From the NCBI GenBank assembly GCA_009923495.1, contig RFTJ01000004.1, forward strand, positions 79,899 through 129,591: a DNA stretch of 49,693 nt. The letters run 5' to 3'. The translations under genes and the position numbers were made by a program. Positions 8,842-18,231 of the stretch are shown here, piece after piece. Position 1 is the first letter of the stretch. Every line of letters begins with the position of its first letter. The notes beneath the pieces were generated by a model that was given only the letters and a program-made list of their open reading frames with translations, searched no databases and was not told where the DNA came from. Origin of the DNA: Actinomycetota bacterium (GTDB lineage: Bacteria; Actinomycetota; Actinomycetes; S36-B12; UBA5976).

Positions 8842-9351
8842 ATGACAACAATGACATTTCATACCAACATGGGCGACATTCGGTTAAACATCTTTGATAC
8901 CCATTCGCCAAAAACTGCTGCTACCATCTTGGGATTAGCTCAAGGAACAGTTGACTGGACTCATCCAGCAACAAACGCAGCTACTACTGCACCACTCTAT
9001 GACGGTGTAATTTTTCATCGAGTTATCGATGGCTTCATGATTCAAGGTGGTGACCCACTAGGGCGCGGTACTGGCGGTCCAGGATTCAAGTTCGCTGACG
9101 AATTTCACCCTGAGCTTGTTTTCGATCGCCCATACTTGCTGGCAATGGCTAACGCTGGGCCAAATACAAATGGCTCACAGTTTTTTATCACCGTTAGCCC
9201 GACTCCACATTTAAACTTCAAGCACACAATTTTTGGTGAAGTAGCCGACCAAGAAAGCCGTGATGTGGTGGACGCGATAGCCAAGACTCCAGTCGGGCCA
9301 ATGGATCGACCGCTCGAAGACGTAGTTATCAATTCTGTAACCGTCGAGTAA
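8842..9351 (+). CDS. ppiA: Cyclophilin-type peptidyl-prolyl cis-trans isomerase
   Basis: A 169-residue cytoplasmic cyclophilin, about the single-domain length. Active-site segments are [17 protein letters not shown] (catalytic Arg in FHRV), [27 protein letters not shown] and [12 protein letters not shown] codons at 8842 and 8851 are both possible: AAGG at 8837-8840 is too close to the first but about right for the second. I give the longer form. In Mycobacterium the ppiA gene also precedes crgA and the pknB cluster. Confidence 0.95.
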   Translation: MTTMTFHTNMGDIRLNIFDTHSPKTAATILGLAQGTVDWTHPATNAATTAPLYDGVIFHRVIDGFMIQGGDPLGRGTGGPGFKFADEFHPELVFDRPYLLAMANAGPNTNGSQFFITVSPTPHLNFKHTIFGEVADQESRDVVDAIAKTPVGPMDRPLEDVVINSVTVE

Positions 9352-9360
9352 GGCTGACTT

Positions 9361-10170
9361 GTGGCGGTTTGCTATCGACATCTTGATCGAGCAACAGGGA
9401 TTACCTGCAATAGGTGTGGAGCGTTCATTTGTCCTGAATGCATGGTGAATGCGCCAGTTGGCTTTCAATGCCCAGACTGTGCTGCAATTAGCAACCCTCG
9501 AGGAACTCGCACTGCAAGTGTTCAGCGTTCCGGCCCGCTGGCCGCAATGCCAGCCGTTAGCAGAAATATCTTTGTGGCTTGTATTGCAATTTTTCTCGCT
9601 GGGAAAATATTTGGCAGTGCAAATGATTGGGTCTGGCGATTTGGCATGTGGCCAGACGGTGTAGCGCAGGGTCAATGGTCACGATTGCTGGCGGCTACGT
9701 TTCTACATTCAGGAATTCTGCACATCGCGTTTAACATGTATGCCTTGTATGTTTTAGGCCCAAACCTAGAAAACCTATTAGGCTCGCGAAAGTTTTTCGC
9801 ACTTTACTTTCTATCTGCACTCGGTGGTTCTACCGCTGGACTATGGTTTTCTGATCCAGCTTCTACATCAATCGGAGCGAGTGGGGCGATTTTTGGCCTG
9901 CTTACCGCAACCATAATTATTGGCCGACATTTGCGAGCCGATGTTTCACAACTGGTAGTGCTGCTGCTCATAAACGTGGCACTTGGCTTTTCCGGCGGGA
10001 TAGATTGGCGAGCTCATTTAGGTGGCGCGGCTACGGGTGCTCTAATCGCATCAATTTATGTCCGAGACCCAGCGCTAAATAAATCAACGCCACATCGGCT
10101 TGGCACTGCAGCAGTGGCTATTGGACTAATAGTTCTCATTTTTTTGCGGTGCCAGCAGTTGGTCAGCTGA
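9361..10170 (+). CDS. Rhomboid intramembrane serine protease with N-terminal zinc finger
   Basis: A 269-residue membrane protease. Residues 1-42 hold a cysteine/histidine cluster (C4, H7, C16, C19, C24, C27, C37, C40) like a B-box-type zinc finger. A rhomboid fold of about six helices follows, with HIAFNMYALYVLG (H121, N125), catalytic S174 in GASGAIFG and H219 in DWRAHLGG. Start is GTG at 9361, nine bases after ppiA. Rhomboids cleave membrane-bound substrates within the bilayer; the substrate here is unknown. This gene commonly sits between ppiA and crgA in actinobacteria. Confidence 0.92.
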   Translation: MAVCYRHLDRATGITCNRCGAFICPECMVNAPVGFQCPDCAAISNPRGTRTASVQRSGPLAAMPAVSRNIFVACIAIFLAGKIFGSANDWVWRFGMWPDGVAQGQWSRLLAATFLHSGILHIAFNMYALYVLGPNLENLLGSRKFFALYFLSALGGSTAGLWFSDPASTSIGASGAIFGLLTATIIIGRHLRADVSQLVVLLLINVALGFSGGIDWRAHLGGAATGALIASIYVRDPALNKSTPHRLGTAAVAIGLIVLIFLRCQQLVS

Positions 10171-10219
10171 TCCGGCCTGTGCCGAAACCGGCTTGGCTTA
10201 ACGGATAAGTAGTCGCCAG

Positions 10220-10240
10220 CAAACCCTGGGTTTGGTATGG
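10220..10240 (+). promoter_or_regulatory. Palindrome and -10-like element before crgA
   Basis: CAAACCC-T-GGGTTTG (10220-10234) is a perfect inverted repeat, immediately followed by the -10-like TATGGT (10235-10240). The crgA ATG is at 10248, so a transcript from this promoter would be almost leaderless, and a protein on the palindrome would block the -35 side. Inference from position. Confidence 0.35.
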
Positions 10241-10247
10241 TTAAAAC

Positions 10248-10511
10248 ATGCCAATTTCAAAGCCCCGCAAAAACAAGCCTGCATTTACCCCGCCACCGAC
10301 AGCAAATCCAAAGTCGGTAAAGTTCGGAAATCCCGCTTGGCTAGCTCCGGCCATGGTGGCTATGTTCATTCTGGGACTGCTGTGGATTGTGGTGTTCTAT
10401 TTAGCTGGCCCCAAAGTCCCAGTAATGAAGGAATTAAACAATATCCAGAACATCCTGGTGGGCTTTGGCTTTATCGGTGTTGGCTTTGGCTTCGCAACTC
10501 GCTGGAAGTGA
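10248..10511 (+). CDS. crgA: Cell division protein CrgA
   Basis: An 87-residue inner-membrane protein with a basic, proline-rich N-terminus, membrane helix 1 (about residues 32-52, ending LAGP), a short loop and helix 2 (about 66-83). The NPAWLAPAMVAMFILGLLWI and GFGFIGVGFGFATRWK segments are typical of CrgA, which coordinates FtsZ and septal wall synthesis in Streptomyces and Mycobacterium. Usual family length. A larger overlapping frame (10232-10747) is a shadow. Confidence 0.93.
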   Translation: MPISKPRKNKPAFTPPPTANPKSVKFGNPAWLAPAMVAMFILGLLWIVVFYLAGPKVPVMKELNNIQNILVGFGFIGVGFGFATRWK

Positions 10512-10523
10512 TTTTCGAATTAC

Positions 10524-11264
10524 ATGGCTGTAATTCGTCCCCATCGGTGGAAAAACCTGTGGATAACTCCACAACGGGGGAGTCTGACCAAACACATCTT
10601 GGTGGGGGTAATTGCCGCCGCCGCCGGCGTTCTATTCATAGCCAGTCACATAACCGCACGCGGTACCGATTTGCGCACTGGCGGAGTCGAAGACTTAAGA
10701 GATCTAGTCATCTACCGGGCGGGCCATGTTGCCAAACTTACGGCTAAAGCAAATGAATTGGATGCCAAAGTTCGCGTGCTTGCAGGGGAAAACATTCCCA
10801 ACAGTCTCACAACTAAAGTCAAAGCATTGGATGAGCAAGCAGGAAATACCGGTTTACTCGGTCCAGGACTAGTGGTTACTTTGAATGACGCACCTCGCGA
10901 GCCAGGTAGCGCATTGCCCGATGGGGTCAGTCCTGATGATTTAGTAGTACATCAACAAGATGTTCAAGCAGTAGTGAATGCATTTTGGCGTGGCGGCGCA
11001 AAGGGAGTCCAGGTTATGGATCAGCGCCTAATTTCTACCTCCGCCATACGCTGTGTCGGTAACACGCTCTTGTTGCAGGGACGGGTTTACAGTCCACCGT
11101 TTCGAATCTCTGCAATCGGAAATGTGCCAGATTTGGAGGAGGCGTTGTACTCGGAACCTGGTGTGATTGTTTATCGTGATTATGTAAAACAACTCAATTT
11201 GGGTTGGGATGTAAAAATCAAGTCGTCAATGTACTTGCCCGCTTGGCGCGGCTCCATCTCTTAA
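10524..11264 (+). CDS. DUF881 (YlxW-like) membrane-anchored protein
   Basis: A 246-residue protein with a basic N-terminus, one membrane helix (about residues 24-43), a coiled coil (about 65-105) and a conserved extracellular domain. That domain has GLLGPGLVVTLNDAP, VHQQDVQAVVNAFW and QRLISTSAIRCVGNTLL, typical of DUF881. Members lie beside crgA or beside sepF/ftsZ genes in actinobacteria and Bacillus, so a cell-envelope role is likely but unproven. It overlaps the convergent pabA by four bases. Confidence 0.87.
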   Translation: MAVIRPHRWKNLWITPQRGSLTKHILVGVIAAAAGVLFIASHITARGTDLRTGGVEDLRDLVIYRAGHVAKLTAKANELDAKVRVLAGENIPNSLTTKVKALDEQAGNTGLLGPGLVVTLNDAPREPGSALPDGVSPDDLVVHQQDVQAVVNAFWRGGAKGVQVMDQRLISTSAIRCVGNTLLLQGRVYSPPFRISAIGNVPDLEEALYSEPGVIVYRDYVKQLNLGWDVKIKSSMYLPAWRGSIS

Positions 11265-11890
11265 GTTTGAGCACTGTTAATTAGCGGCATTAAATTTTTA
11301 GCGACGCTCGGTGCATCTGTCGCTCCACATCTAGCTAGCCATTCGGCGAGCATAATGTGACCACCTTCTGTCAACACCGATTCTGGGTGGAATTGCACAC
11401 CTTCAATATCAAAGTTCTTATGTCGCAGTCCCATTACGACGCCAGACTCAGTCTGTCCAGTCACATCAAGTTCAGCTGGTACAGTCGCTGCCTCAACAGC
11501 AAGTGAATGGTAGCGAGTAGCAGTAAACGGATTTGGCAGTGGCGTCATAACGCTGGCACCCTGATGAAAAATTTGCGAAGTTTTGCCATGTAGTAATTCA
11601 GGCGCTCGAGATACTGTCGCACCAAAAGCTTCGGCTATCGCCTGGTGCCCCAGGCAAACTCCAAAGATTGGAATCTCTCCCCCAAGCTCTCTAATCACAT
11701 TTATACAAACTCCGGCATCACTTGGTGTGCCAGGACCAGGTGAGAGCAAGATTCCATCGTAATGACGCGCTTGTTCTATCGAGACTTCATCATTGCGACG
11801 CACATCAACTTCGACGCCAAGTTGTCCCAGGTATTGCACGATGTTGTAGACAAAGCTGTCGTAATTATCAATTACCAAAATCCGAGTCAT
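11261..11890 (-). CDS. pabA: Aminodeoxychorismate/anthranilate synthase glutaminase subunit
   Basis: A 209-residue class I glutamine amidotransferase that passes ammonia to a PabB/TrpE subunit for folate or tryptophan precursors. The oxyanion GILLSPGPGTPSDAG, nucleophile-elbow PIFGVCLGHQA (catalytic Cys) and GVQFHPESVLTEGG (His, Glu) are present. No synthase partner lies nearby, so folate versus tryptophan cannot be decided; genes at this location in actinobacteria are often annotated pabA or trpG. It is the last gene after pknB on the minus strand (20-base gap). Confidence 0.93.
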   Translation of the reverse strand: MTRILVIDNYDSFVYNIVQYLGQLGVEVDVRRNDEVSIEQARHYDGILLSPGPGTPSDAGVCINVIRELGGEIPIFGVCLGHQAIAEAFGATVSRAPELLHGKTSQIFHQGASVMTPLPNPFTATRYHSLAVEAATVPAELDVTGQTESGVVMGLRHKNFDIEGVQFHPESVLTEGGHIMLAEWLARCGATDAPSVAKNLMPLINSAQT

Positions 11891-11910
11891 AGCTAAACCT
11901 AAACCTAAAA

Positions 11911-13650
11911 TTATGGGACGGGCGACGTTGACGCAGATGGGCTCACTGATGGAGTAGGGCTTTGCGTTGGCTTAGGTACGAGTTTGGAGACCGTCAGCGT
12001 GACTTTACTGCCAGGAGCACCTCCCTGCCCCTTACCCGGAGTCTGTGCCAGAACAATGCCATCGGGTTTATCCCAATGTGGCTCAAAAATTACCTGCACA
12101 TTAAAGCCAGAATTAACTAGATCGTTATTCGCCTGAGTCTTGGTTTCTCCTACTACATACGGGACAGTAACTTTTCCGGAAGAGATGGTGACATCAACAG
12201 AACTACCAGCTTCAACAGAGGTTTGTGCAGCAGGACTCTGACTTAAAACTGTGCCGGCAGGTGGTACATCTATGTTGGTCGGACTATCCTTCAGGATAAT
12301 TTTTCCAAGTTTCAAGCCGGCGTCGCCAAGTGTTTTATTCGCGTCATCTTCAGATTTAGCATCCTTTAGATCGGGAACTGTTGCCTTAGCAGCACCAGCA
12401 CTAAAGACCACATCAATTGCCGAGCCTTCTGTTAGAGAGGTTCCAGCTTCAGGTTTCTGGCTAAGGATTGAGCCAAGGGGTGCACTCGGATCGTTTTGCG
12501 GAGTCTGGGTCCCTAGCACCAATTTCGCTTCACTTAGTTTTGTTTTAGCCTGCTCAATGGTTAAACCAACCAAAGTTGGAGCCTGAACACTGGCACCACC
12601 AGAATTTAGTTTGGTCCAGCCAAAAACCATGGCACCTATTGCTAGTGCGGCAAGTAAGCCAAATGCAACCCATCTACCCCTCTTTGGCTGAGCAGGTGAT
12701 TTAGGTGCAGTAACCACCTCATTGACCCGAGGTAGCACTGCAGTGTCGGCAAGTGGTATTGCAACTGTAGGAACATTTACCACTTCAGCTGCAGCAACTG
12801 CCACAGCAATAGGTAATCCAGCCATAGCTCGTTCAACATCGGAGCGCATCTCGGCCGCAGTTTGATAACGCTGAGATGGATGTTTGGCCAAAGAGTGAAG
12901 GACAATGGCGTCTAATGTTGTCGAGATTGCGCTATCCACATGTGAAGGTGGTTTAGCAAGTTCGTTGACGTGTTGATATGCGATCGATACCGCAGTTTCA
13001 CCAGTGAATGGCGGACGTCCTGTCAGAAGTTCATACATTACACAGCCAGCCGCATAAATATCACTTCTAGCATCAACTACTTCACCCCGCGCCTGCTCAG
13101 GCGAGAGGTACTGGGCAGTACCCATCACTGCACTTGAAGAAGTTGTCGAAGTTGCGATGTCACTAATGGCTCGGGCAATTCCAAAATCCATAACCTTCGC
13201 ATCGCCATGAGCATTAATCATGATATTTGCTGGCTTAATGTCGCGATGTACAATTCCATGCCGATGTGCGTAATCGAGGGCAGCCAGAATTCCTGCGGTT
13301 ATCTCGAGGCTTCGCTCCGGCATAATGCGCGGACCGTTAGTTAGTAGGTGGCGCAATGTTACGCCGTCAACGTATTCCATAACGATGTATGGCACAGAGA
13401 CGCCTTCAACTTGTTGTTCACCGCTATCGTAAACAGCGACAACGTTTGGATGATTCAATCCGGCCGCGGCATGTGCTTCACGCCGAAAGCGATCTTGAAA
13501 AAGTGGATCTCTTGCTAAGTCTGGACGTAGAATTTTAATAGCGACTCGACGATTTAACCGAGTATCAACGCCTTCGTGCACTTCGGCCATTCCGCCACGA
13601 CCAATTACCTGACCAACTTCATATCGATCATTTAGGTGCGTGATATGCAT
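11911..13650 (-). CDS. pknB: Serine/threonine protein kinase PknB with PASTA domains
   Basis: A 579-residue receptor kinase that senses peptidoglycan fragments and controls growth. Kinase domain about residues 10-275: glycine loop IGRGGMAEV, K39 in VAIKIL, HRDIKPAN with D137, DFG at 155-157, a Ser/Thr-rich activation loop (167-174) and GTAQYLSPEQARGE. A basic stretch and one membrane helix (about 327-345) follow. Three extracellular PASTA repeats (about 353-420, 421-490, 491-556) and a Pro/Ser/Thr tail end the protein; mycobacterial PknB has four. It lies 96 bases downstream of pbpA. No pknA gene is present between them, unlike Mycobacterium, so this may be the only kinase of the cluster. Confidence 0.95.
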   Translation of the reverse strand: MHITHLNDRYEVGQVIGRGGMAEVHEGVDTRLNRRVAIKILRPDLARDPLFQDRFRREAHAAAGLNHPNVVAVYDSGEQQVEGVSVPYIVMEYVDGVTLRHLLTNGPRIMPERSLEITAGILAALDYAHRHGIVHRDIKPANIMINAHGDAKVMDFGIARAISDIATSTTSSSAVMGTAQYLSPEQARGEVVDARSDIYAAGCVMYELLTGRPPFTGETAVSIAYQHVNELAKPPSHVDSAISTTLDAIVLHSLAKHPSQRYQTAAEMRSDVERAMAGLPIAVAVAAAEVVNVPTVAIPLADTAVLPRVNEVVTAPKSPAQPKRGRWVAFGLLAALAIGAMVFGWTKLNSGGASVQAPTLVGLTIEQAKTKLSEAKLVLGTQTPQNDPSAPLGSILSQKPEAGTSLTEGSAIDVVFSAGAAKATVPDLKDAKSEDDANKTLGDAGLKLGKIILKDSPTNIDVPPAGTVLSQSPAAQTSVEAGSSVDVTISSGKVTVPYVVGETKTQANNDLVNSGFNVQVIFEPHWDKPDGIVLAQTPGKGQGGAPGSKVTLTVSKLVPKPTQSPTPSVSPSASTSPVP

Positions 13651-13746
13651 CGATTTCTTCCCCTTATCCCAAGAAACTTAGGTCTGTGCTTCTATTGTTC
13701 ACTATCAGGCAATGCCATGCACAGCGCACACTCAATGTTGGATTAA

Positions 13747-15195
13747 CTACTTGCCCAAAATCGCTTCCATTACGGCTTTGGCAATCGGAGCAGCTAGGCC
13801 ATTTCCACTGATTTCTGTAGCGCCTCCACCATTTTGCAGTACCACTGCAACAGCAACTCGCGCACTTTGTGCCGGCGCGACACCGACAAACCACGCGTGG
13901 GCTGGTGTACCAGGCCTGGTCTCAGCAGTGCCGGTCTTTCCACCCACGGCGATTCCATAAATTCGCGCATTAGATCCGGTTCCTCGGTCGACCACATGGG
14001 TCATCATTGTTCCTAAGGTCCGAGCATTACCTACGCTCATCGCTCTGCCAAATTCAGTAGGCTGCGTACTTTCTAAAACTTTAAGGTTAGGTCCCAGTAC
14101 TTGCTTTACCAAAAATGGTGTCATTACTAGTCCGTCGTTACCAATCGCAGCACTTACCATTGCCATTTGCAGTGCTGTCGCCTGGACATCAAATTGCCCA
14201 ATGGAGCTCATTGCCGTTTGTGCTTCATCCATGCCGGTTGGATATTTGCTCGTTGCTACCGTCATTGGGACATTAAATGAAGTTCCAAATCCGAACTTTC
14301 GGGCTTGCTCTGAAATGGCAGATTCGCCAAGTTTCATTCCAAGCCAGGCAAATGCCGTGTTACACGAAATTGAAAGCGCACTATCTAACGTAGTCATGCC
14401 ACCAGCTCCGCAAGAACTCTTGTTCCAGTTCCCCAGTCGGTGCGATGAACCAGGCAGGGCGATTGTTGCTGGCCCAGGTATTTGCGAGTTTGAGCTGAAC
14501 TTTCCTGATTCAAGTGCGGCAGCCGCAGTAACTAATTTAAAAGTCGAACCAGGTGGCAGAGTCATGGCCAGCGGCCTATTGAGCAAGGGCTGTTTGGAGT
14601 TATTGAGCAACAAGTTGTAGTAGTTCTGCATCTTTTGCGTGTCGTGACTCGAGAGCCGATTCGGATCATAAGAAGGTGAACTAGCCAGCGCCAAAATCTC
14701 GCCGGTACTTGGATTTATCGCGACGACTGCGCCAGTTCGATTACCAAGCGCCTTCATAGCAACTGCTTGTGCTTGCGGATTTATGGTTAGCTCAACTGCA
14801 CCGCCCTGTGGTTGCCGATTGGCGAAGAGTTGTTGCAGACGATCTACAAAAAATCGATTATCACTTCCGGAGAGTACGTCATTTTCTCGCGCCTCAATTC
14901 CAGTTGCTCCGTAAATGAGAGAGTAAAAACCGGTGATCGGAGCAAATATTTTTGGATCTTTATAGCTTCGCAGATATTTCAAAGAATCATTAGTGGCAAC
15001 TGATTGAGCAACTGGCTCTGAGTTAATCAGAATAGGACCTCGCTGTTTGGAATACTCAGCCAAAAGCACGCGCTGATTTCCTGGCCGGTTTCGAAGCTCG
15101 CCGGAATTAAAGAATTGAATGTAGGACAGATTGGCAATTAAAGCAAGCATCAGAAAAATCAAAATAAGAGTTACCCGATTAATTTGCCGAGTCAT
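13747..15195 (-). CDS. pbpA: Class B penicillin-binding protein (PbpA, elongation/septum transpeptidase)
   Basis: A 482-residue transpeptidase anchored by one N-terminal helix (residues 8-27). A non-catalytic dimerisation region precedes the catalytic domain with S217-xx-K220 (GSTFK), SCN at 277-279 and KTG at 420-422. The length matches mycobacterial PbpA. Its ATG overlaps the rodA stop by four bases (ATGA), so the two are translated together, as expected for a SEDS polymerase and its partner PBP. Confidence 0.95.
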   Translation of the reverse strand: MTRQINRVTLILIFLMLALIANLSYIQFFNSGELRNRPGNQRVLLAEYSKQRGPILINSEPVAQSVATNDSLKYLRSYKDPKIFAPITGFYSLIYGATGIEARENDVLSGSDNRFFVDRLQQLFANRQPQGGAVELTINPQAQAVAMKALGNRTGAVVAINPSTGEILALASSPSYDPNRLSSHDTQKMQNYYNLLLNNSKQPLLNRPLAMTLPPGSTFKLVTAAAALESGKFSSNSQIPGPATIALPGSSHRLGNWNKSSCGAGGMTTLDSALSISCNTAFAWLGMKLGESAISEQARKFGFGTSFNVPMTVATSKYPTGMDEAQTAMSSIGQFDVQATALQMAMVSAAIGNDGLVMTPFLVKQVLGPNLKVLESTQPTEFGRAMSVGNARTLGTMMTHVVDRGTGSNARIYGIAVGGKTGTAETRPGTPAHAWFVGVAPAQSARVAVAVVLQNGGGATEISGNGLAAPIAKAVMEAILGK

Positions 15196-16562
15196 TGTGC
15201 GAGCCCAACAACAGATAAATCAGAAGATTCAGGTTTTCTGGCGGCATTAGAAATTCTCAGCAGTAGGGCCACCAATATGTAGTTGGCAACCAGCGAAGAA
15301 CCTCCATATGAAAGAAATGGCGTAGTTAAGCCGGTCAACGGAATCAACCGCGTCACTCCACCGATGACGATAAATGTTTGCAAACCAATTGTGGCAGTCA
15401 AGCCCATTGCCAATAGGTTTCCGAATTGATCGCGAGTAGCAACTGCTGCCCGAGCCCCACGTTCAATTAACAGAATGTAAAGAAGAATTATTGCAATCAA
15501 TCCAGTCAAACCTAGTTCTTCACCAAGCGCGGAAGTAATAAAGTCCGTCTTTGCAAAGGGAACTAGTTGTGGGTAGCCGCGACCCCAGCCAGTTCCAAAA
15601 ACACCACCGTTAGCGAATCCATACAGTGATTGAACAATTTGGTATCCGTTATCGGTGCTCTGACTGAAAGGATCAAGCCAAACACTGAATCTGATTCGAA
15701 CATGTCCGAAAGCCTGGTAAGCAAGCAAACTGCTCGCCGATAATAAAGTCGCACCCAGAATCACCCAACTACGTCTACCTGTAGAAACATAGAGAACGAC
15801 TACGAAAAGCCCAAAAATTAGTAGCGAGGTACCAAGATCGCGTTCCAAAATCAAAACCAATAAGGCGGCCAACCAAACAACTAAAAGGGGTCCGGCATCT
15901 TTAGGTCGCGGAAGCCCAATCCCAATTACCTTGCTACTAATTAGGGCGAGCGAATGTCGGCGAGTTACCAGAAATCCGGCAAAGAAAATAGTAAGCAGGA
16001 TTTTTGCGACTTCGCCTGGTTGAATGGTGAAAATAGCAAGGTTAATCCATAGTCGAGCGCCATTGATCTCAACACCTAAGCCAGGAATCAGCGGTAAGAA
16101 AAGTAAAACCACTCCGGCAACACCACAGGTAAAAGTAAGTTTCTGCAGTCTTCTATGGTCCCCTACAAGCCAAAGCACCGAACAAAAAAGCAACAAGCCA
16201 ACAGCCAGCCAAGTTATCTGCAGATACACATCTGGAGTTGGACTTTTTGTGCCTTTAACTTCTGCCAGGCGTTGGTTTGCTACATCCAACCGATGAATCA
16301 TTGCCAAACCTAAAAGGTTTAACATGGCCACAGTTGGAAGTATCACTGGGTCTGCGTACGGAGCCTGCCACCGCACAGTCACATGTGCAATGAGCAGCAG
16401 TCCACCTACGATCAACAATGGAACTATGGCTGAAGTTGGATCGTTATCGGTCGCTAAGTCAACAAGCACCCAAGCGAAAGCCCCGATTAGCCAAGCAAGC
16501 ACCAGAGCTGAACCTTCAGCAGAGCGACGCGTCGAAATTTTTCGGGCGCGAACTTGGGTCAT
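15192..16562 (-). CDS. rodA: SEDS-family peptidoglycan polymerase RodA
   Basis: A 456-residue polytopic membrane protein (about 11-12 helices) of the RodA/FtsW/SpoVE family that polymerises lipid II. Family segments include TIQPGEVAKILLTIFFAGFL, ERDLGTSLLIFGLFVVVLY, NGYQIVQSLYGFANGG, TGWGRGYPQLVP and LTGLTTPFLSYGGSSLVAN. I start at the ATG at 16562, which overlaps the pstP stop by three bases within ATGA, rather than 45 bases further upstream inside pstP. Position between pstP and pbpA is the standard actinobacterial order. Confidence 0.95.
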   Translation of the reverse strand: MTQVRARKISTRRSAEGSALVLAWLIGAFAWVLVDLATDNDPTSAIVPLLIVGGLLLIAHVTVRWQAPYADPVILPTVAMLNLLGLAMIHRLDVANQRLAEVKGTKSPTPDVYLQITWLAVGLLLFCSVLWLVGDHRRLQKLTFTCGVAGVVLLFLPLIPGLGVEINGARLWINLAIFTIQPGEVAKILLTIFFAGFLVTRRHSLALISSKVIGIGLPRPKDAGPLLVVWLAALLVLILERDLGTSLLIFGLFVVVLYVSTGRRSWVILGATLLSASSLLAYQAFGHVRIRFSVWLDPFSQSTDNGYQIVQSLYGFANGGVFGTGWGRGYPQLVPFAKTDFITSALGEELGLTGLIAIILLYILLIERGARAAVATRDQFGNLLAMGLTATIGLQTFIVIGGVTRLIPLTGLTTPFLSYGGSSLVANYILVALLLRISNAARKPESSDLSVVGLAQ

Positions 16563-17764
16563 TTGGTAACTTCCCCACAGCCAGCAGGAGCAGGAACTTG
16601 TTGGCAAAGTAGTGCGCGAGTCTTTAGGCGTTTCAAACTGTCAAGTGCTTCAGAGTAAGTAGCCACATCTACAGTATTCAAGATTTGCTGCTGCTCAAAC
16701 TTAGGCAATTCACTGATTGGTAAATCGGAAACATCAATCAATCTCGAGAGTCCTGCAGTCGGTATTCCTTGGTAAACCGCAACCACTTTTGTTGGCTGGT
16801 ATTCAGCCAAATACCACTGGTTAGCAAGCCACCATGTCGCAGATATGAAAACTCCAAGACTGGTTAGCAAGGTCGCAATAACCGGTTTAAGCCAATTTCG
16901 TTTGCGGGCTTGAATATTTTTATCAACTGCAAGCGAACTATTCGATTCAGGAAGTTCCTCGGGAAACTCTATTGCTGGCAGTCGTACCTGAGTTTCATTT
17001 TCTATTGCCGCACCGATTAGCACCGGATCTACTTTTGGTCCGCTAACCACAACATCAGCAACGATCACCGTTATGTTGTCTGGCCCGCCGGCTTCCATCG
17101 CACTATCTATGAGTTCAGTAACGGTTTGTGTTGGATCGCTAAGCAACATTGCCTGCGAAATTACTTCGTCGGATACCATGCCACATAGTCCGTCACTACA
17201 TAACATCAGACGATCACCTAAGCGAGCTTCGCGAACTGACAGATCTGGCTCTACGGCATGAATTCCATCGATTGCGCGCATCAGTAAATTGCGACGCGGG
17301 TGTGTGCTTGCTTCCTGCGCAGTAATCTCACCGGAGTCAACCAAAGTTTGCACATAAGTATGATCTTTAGTTATTTGCTGGAGTTCGCCATCGCGCATCA
17401 GGTAACCACGCGAGTCACCGACATGTGCCATTGCAATTCGATCTCCACGCATACCGATTGCAGTCAGCGTTGTTCCCATGCCGGTGAGTTCTCGATTGCT
17501 AGATACGACATCAGCAATGTATTCACCAGAAGTGATAACAGCTTCACTGAGCAACTCAAGCAGTTCTGCAACTTCGGTAGAACTCTCGCAGGCAGCGACA
17601 ACTGCAGCCACCGTTGCAGCACTAGCTAATTCCCCAGCAGAGTGGCCACCCATTCCATCAGCAACGACCAGCAGATTTGCTGCTGCGTATCCACTGTCTT
17701 CATTGTTCTTGCGGACTTTTCCAATCTCAGAGCGTCCCACGAAACGAAGAGATAGTTCACTCAT
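16559..17764 (-). CDS. pstP: PP2C-type Ser/Thr protein phosphatase PstP
   Basis: A 401-residue membrane phosphatase that reverses PknB signalling. The catalytic domain (1-235) has the PP2C metal-binding motifs: NNED near residue 20, VVADGMGGHSAGE (D36), MAHVGDSRGYLM, RLMLCSDGLCGMV and GGPDNITVIVADV. A linker, one membrane helix (about 292-312) and a 90-residue external part follow, similar in plan to mycobacterial PstP. It overlaps fhaB and rodA by four bases on each side. Confidence 0.95.
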   Translation of the reverse strand: MSELSLRFVGRSEIGKVRKNNEDSGYAAANLLVVADGMGGHSAGELASAATVAAVVAACESSTEVAELLELLSEAVITSGEYIADVVSSNRELTGMGTTLTAIGMRGDRIAMAHVGDSRGYLMRDGELQQITKDHTYVQTLVDSGEITAQEASTHPRRNLLMRAIDGIHAVEPDLSVREARLGDRLMLCSDGLCGMVSDEVISQAMLLSDPTQTVTELIDSAMEAGGPDNITVIVADVVVSGPKVDPVLIGAAIENETQVRLPAIEFPEELPESNSSLAVDKNIQARKRNWLKPVIATLLTSLGVFISATWWLANQWYLAEYQPTKVVAVYQGIPTAGLSRLIDVSDLPISELPKFEQQQILNTVDVATYSEALDSLKRLKTRALLCQQVPAPAGCGEVTK

Positions 17765-18231
17765 GAACTAAGTTCCAAACAAGTGCGGCCAATTCGTAAC
17801 TTTGCCCCGGGCATCAGCACGGTAGGAGTTGTAACTTTATCTCGATCAATCCAGGTCCCGTTTGTTGAACCAAGATCTTCGACAATCCAGTGCGATTCCC
17901 TGGGCACTAAACGAGTGTGTTGGTTACTAACGAAGTCATCATCTAAAACAATCGTCGCATCTGGCGCGCGTCCGATCAGGATTGGTGAAGTGCCTAGTGG
18001 AACGACCGTTCCACTTAATGGACCCTCAGTAATCACAATATTGGTGAACGACTTTTTAGTTCTAAGCGCCGGCCTTGGATTTGGCAATCGAATAGTTCTG
18101 GCAGGTGTTAATGGTTTAGCGTCACGGGGTGCTTGCAAATCGCTGCGCACGATTCGAACAACTTGCCAAACAAACCACCATAGGGTCAATAAGAAGACCA
18201 CTCGAAGCAGGCTGACTACTATTTCAGACAT
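17761..18231 (-). CDS. fhaB: FHA-domain protein FhaB (FipA)
   Basis: A 156-residue protein with an N-terminal membrane helix (residues 3-25) and a C-terminal phosphothreonine-binding FHA domain (about 65-150). The FHA domain includes PILIGRAPDATIVLDDDFVS, QHTRLVP and VEDLGSTNGTWID, so the phosphopeptide-binding Arg, Ser and Asn are kept. FhaB proteins link PknB signalling to division and wall synthesis. It directly follows fhaA (adjacent bases) and overlaps pstP by four bases. Confidence 0.93.
   Translation of the reverse strand: MSEIVVSLLRVVFLLTLWWFVWQVVRIVRSDLQAPRDAKPLTPARTIRLPNPRPALRTKKSFTNIVITEGPLSGTVVPLGTSPILIGRAPDATIVLDDDFVSNQHTRLVPRESHWIVEDLGSTNGTWIDRDKVTTPTVLMPGAKLRIGRTCLELSS

Noticed and set aside
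10232-10747. Plus-strand frame of 171 codons overlapping crgA and DUF881
   Set aside because: Composition is low quality and both overlapped genes belong to conserved families.
14201-14620. Plus-strand frame of 139 codons inside pbpA
   Set aside because: Antisense shadow of the transpeptidase domain.
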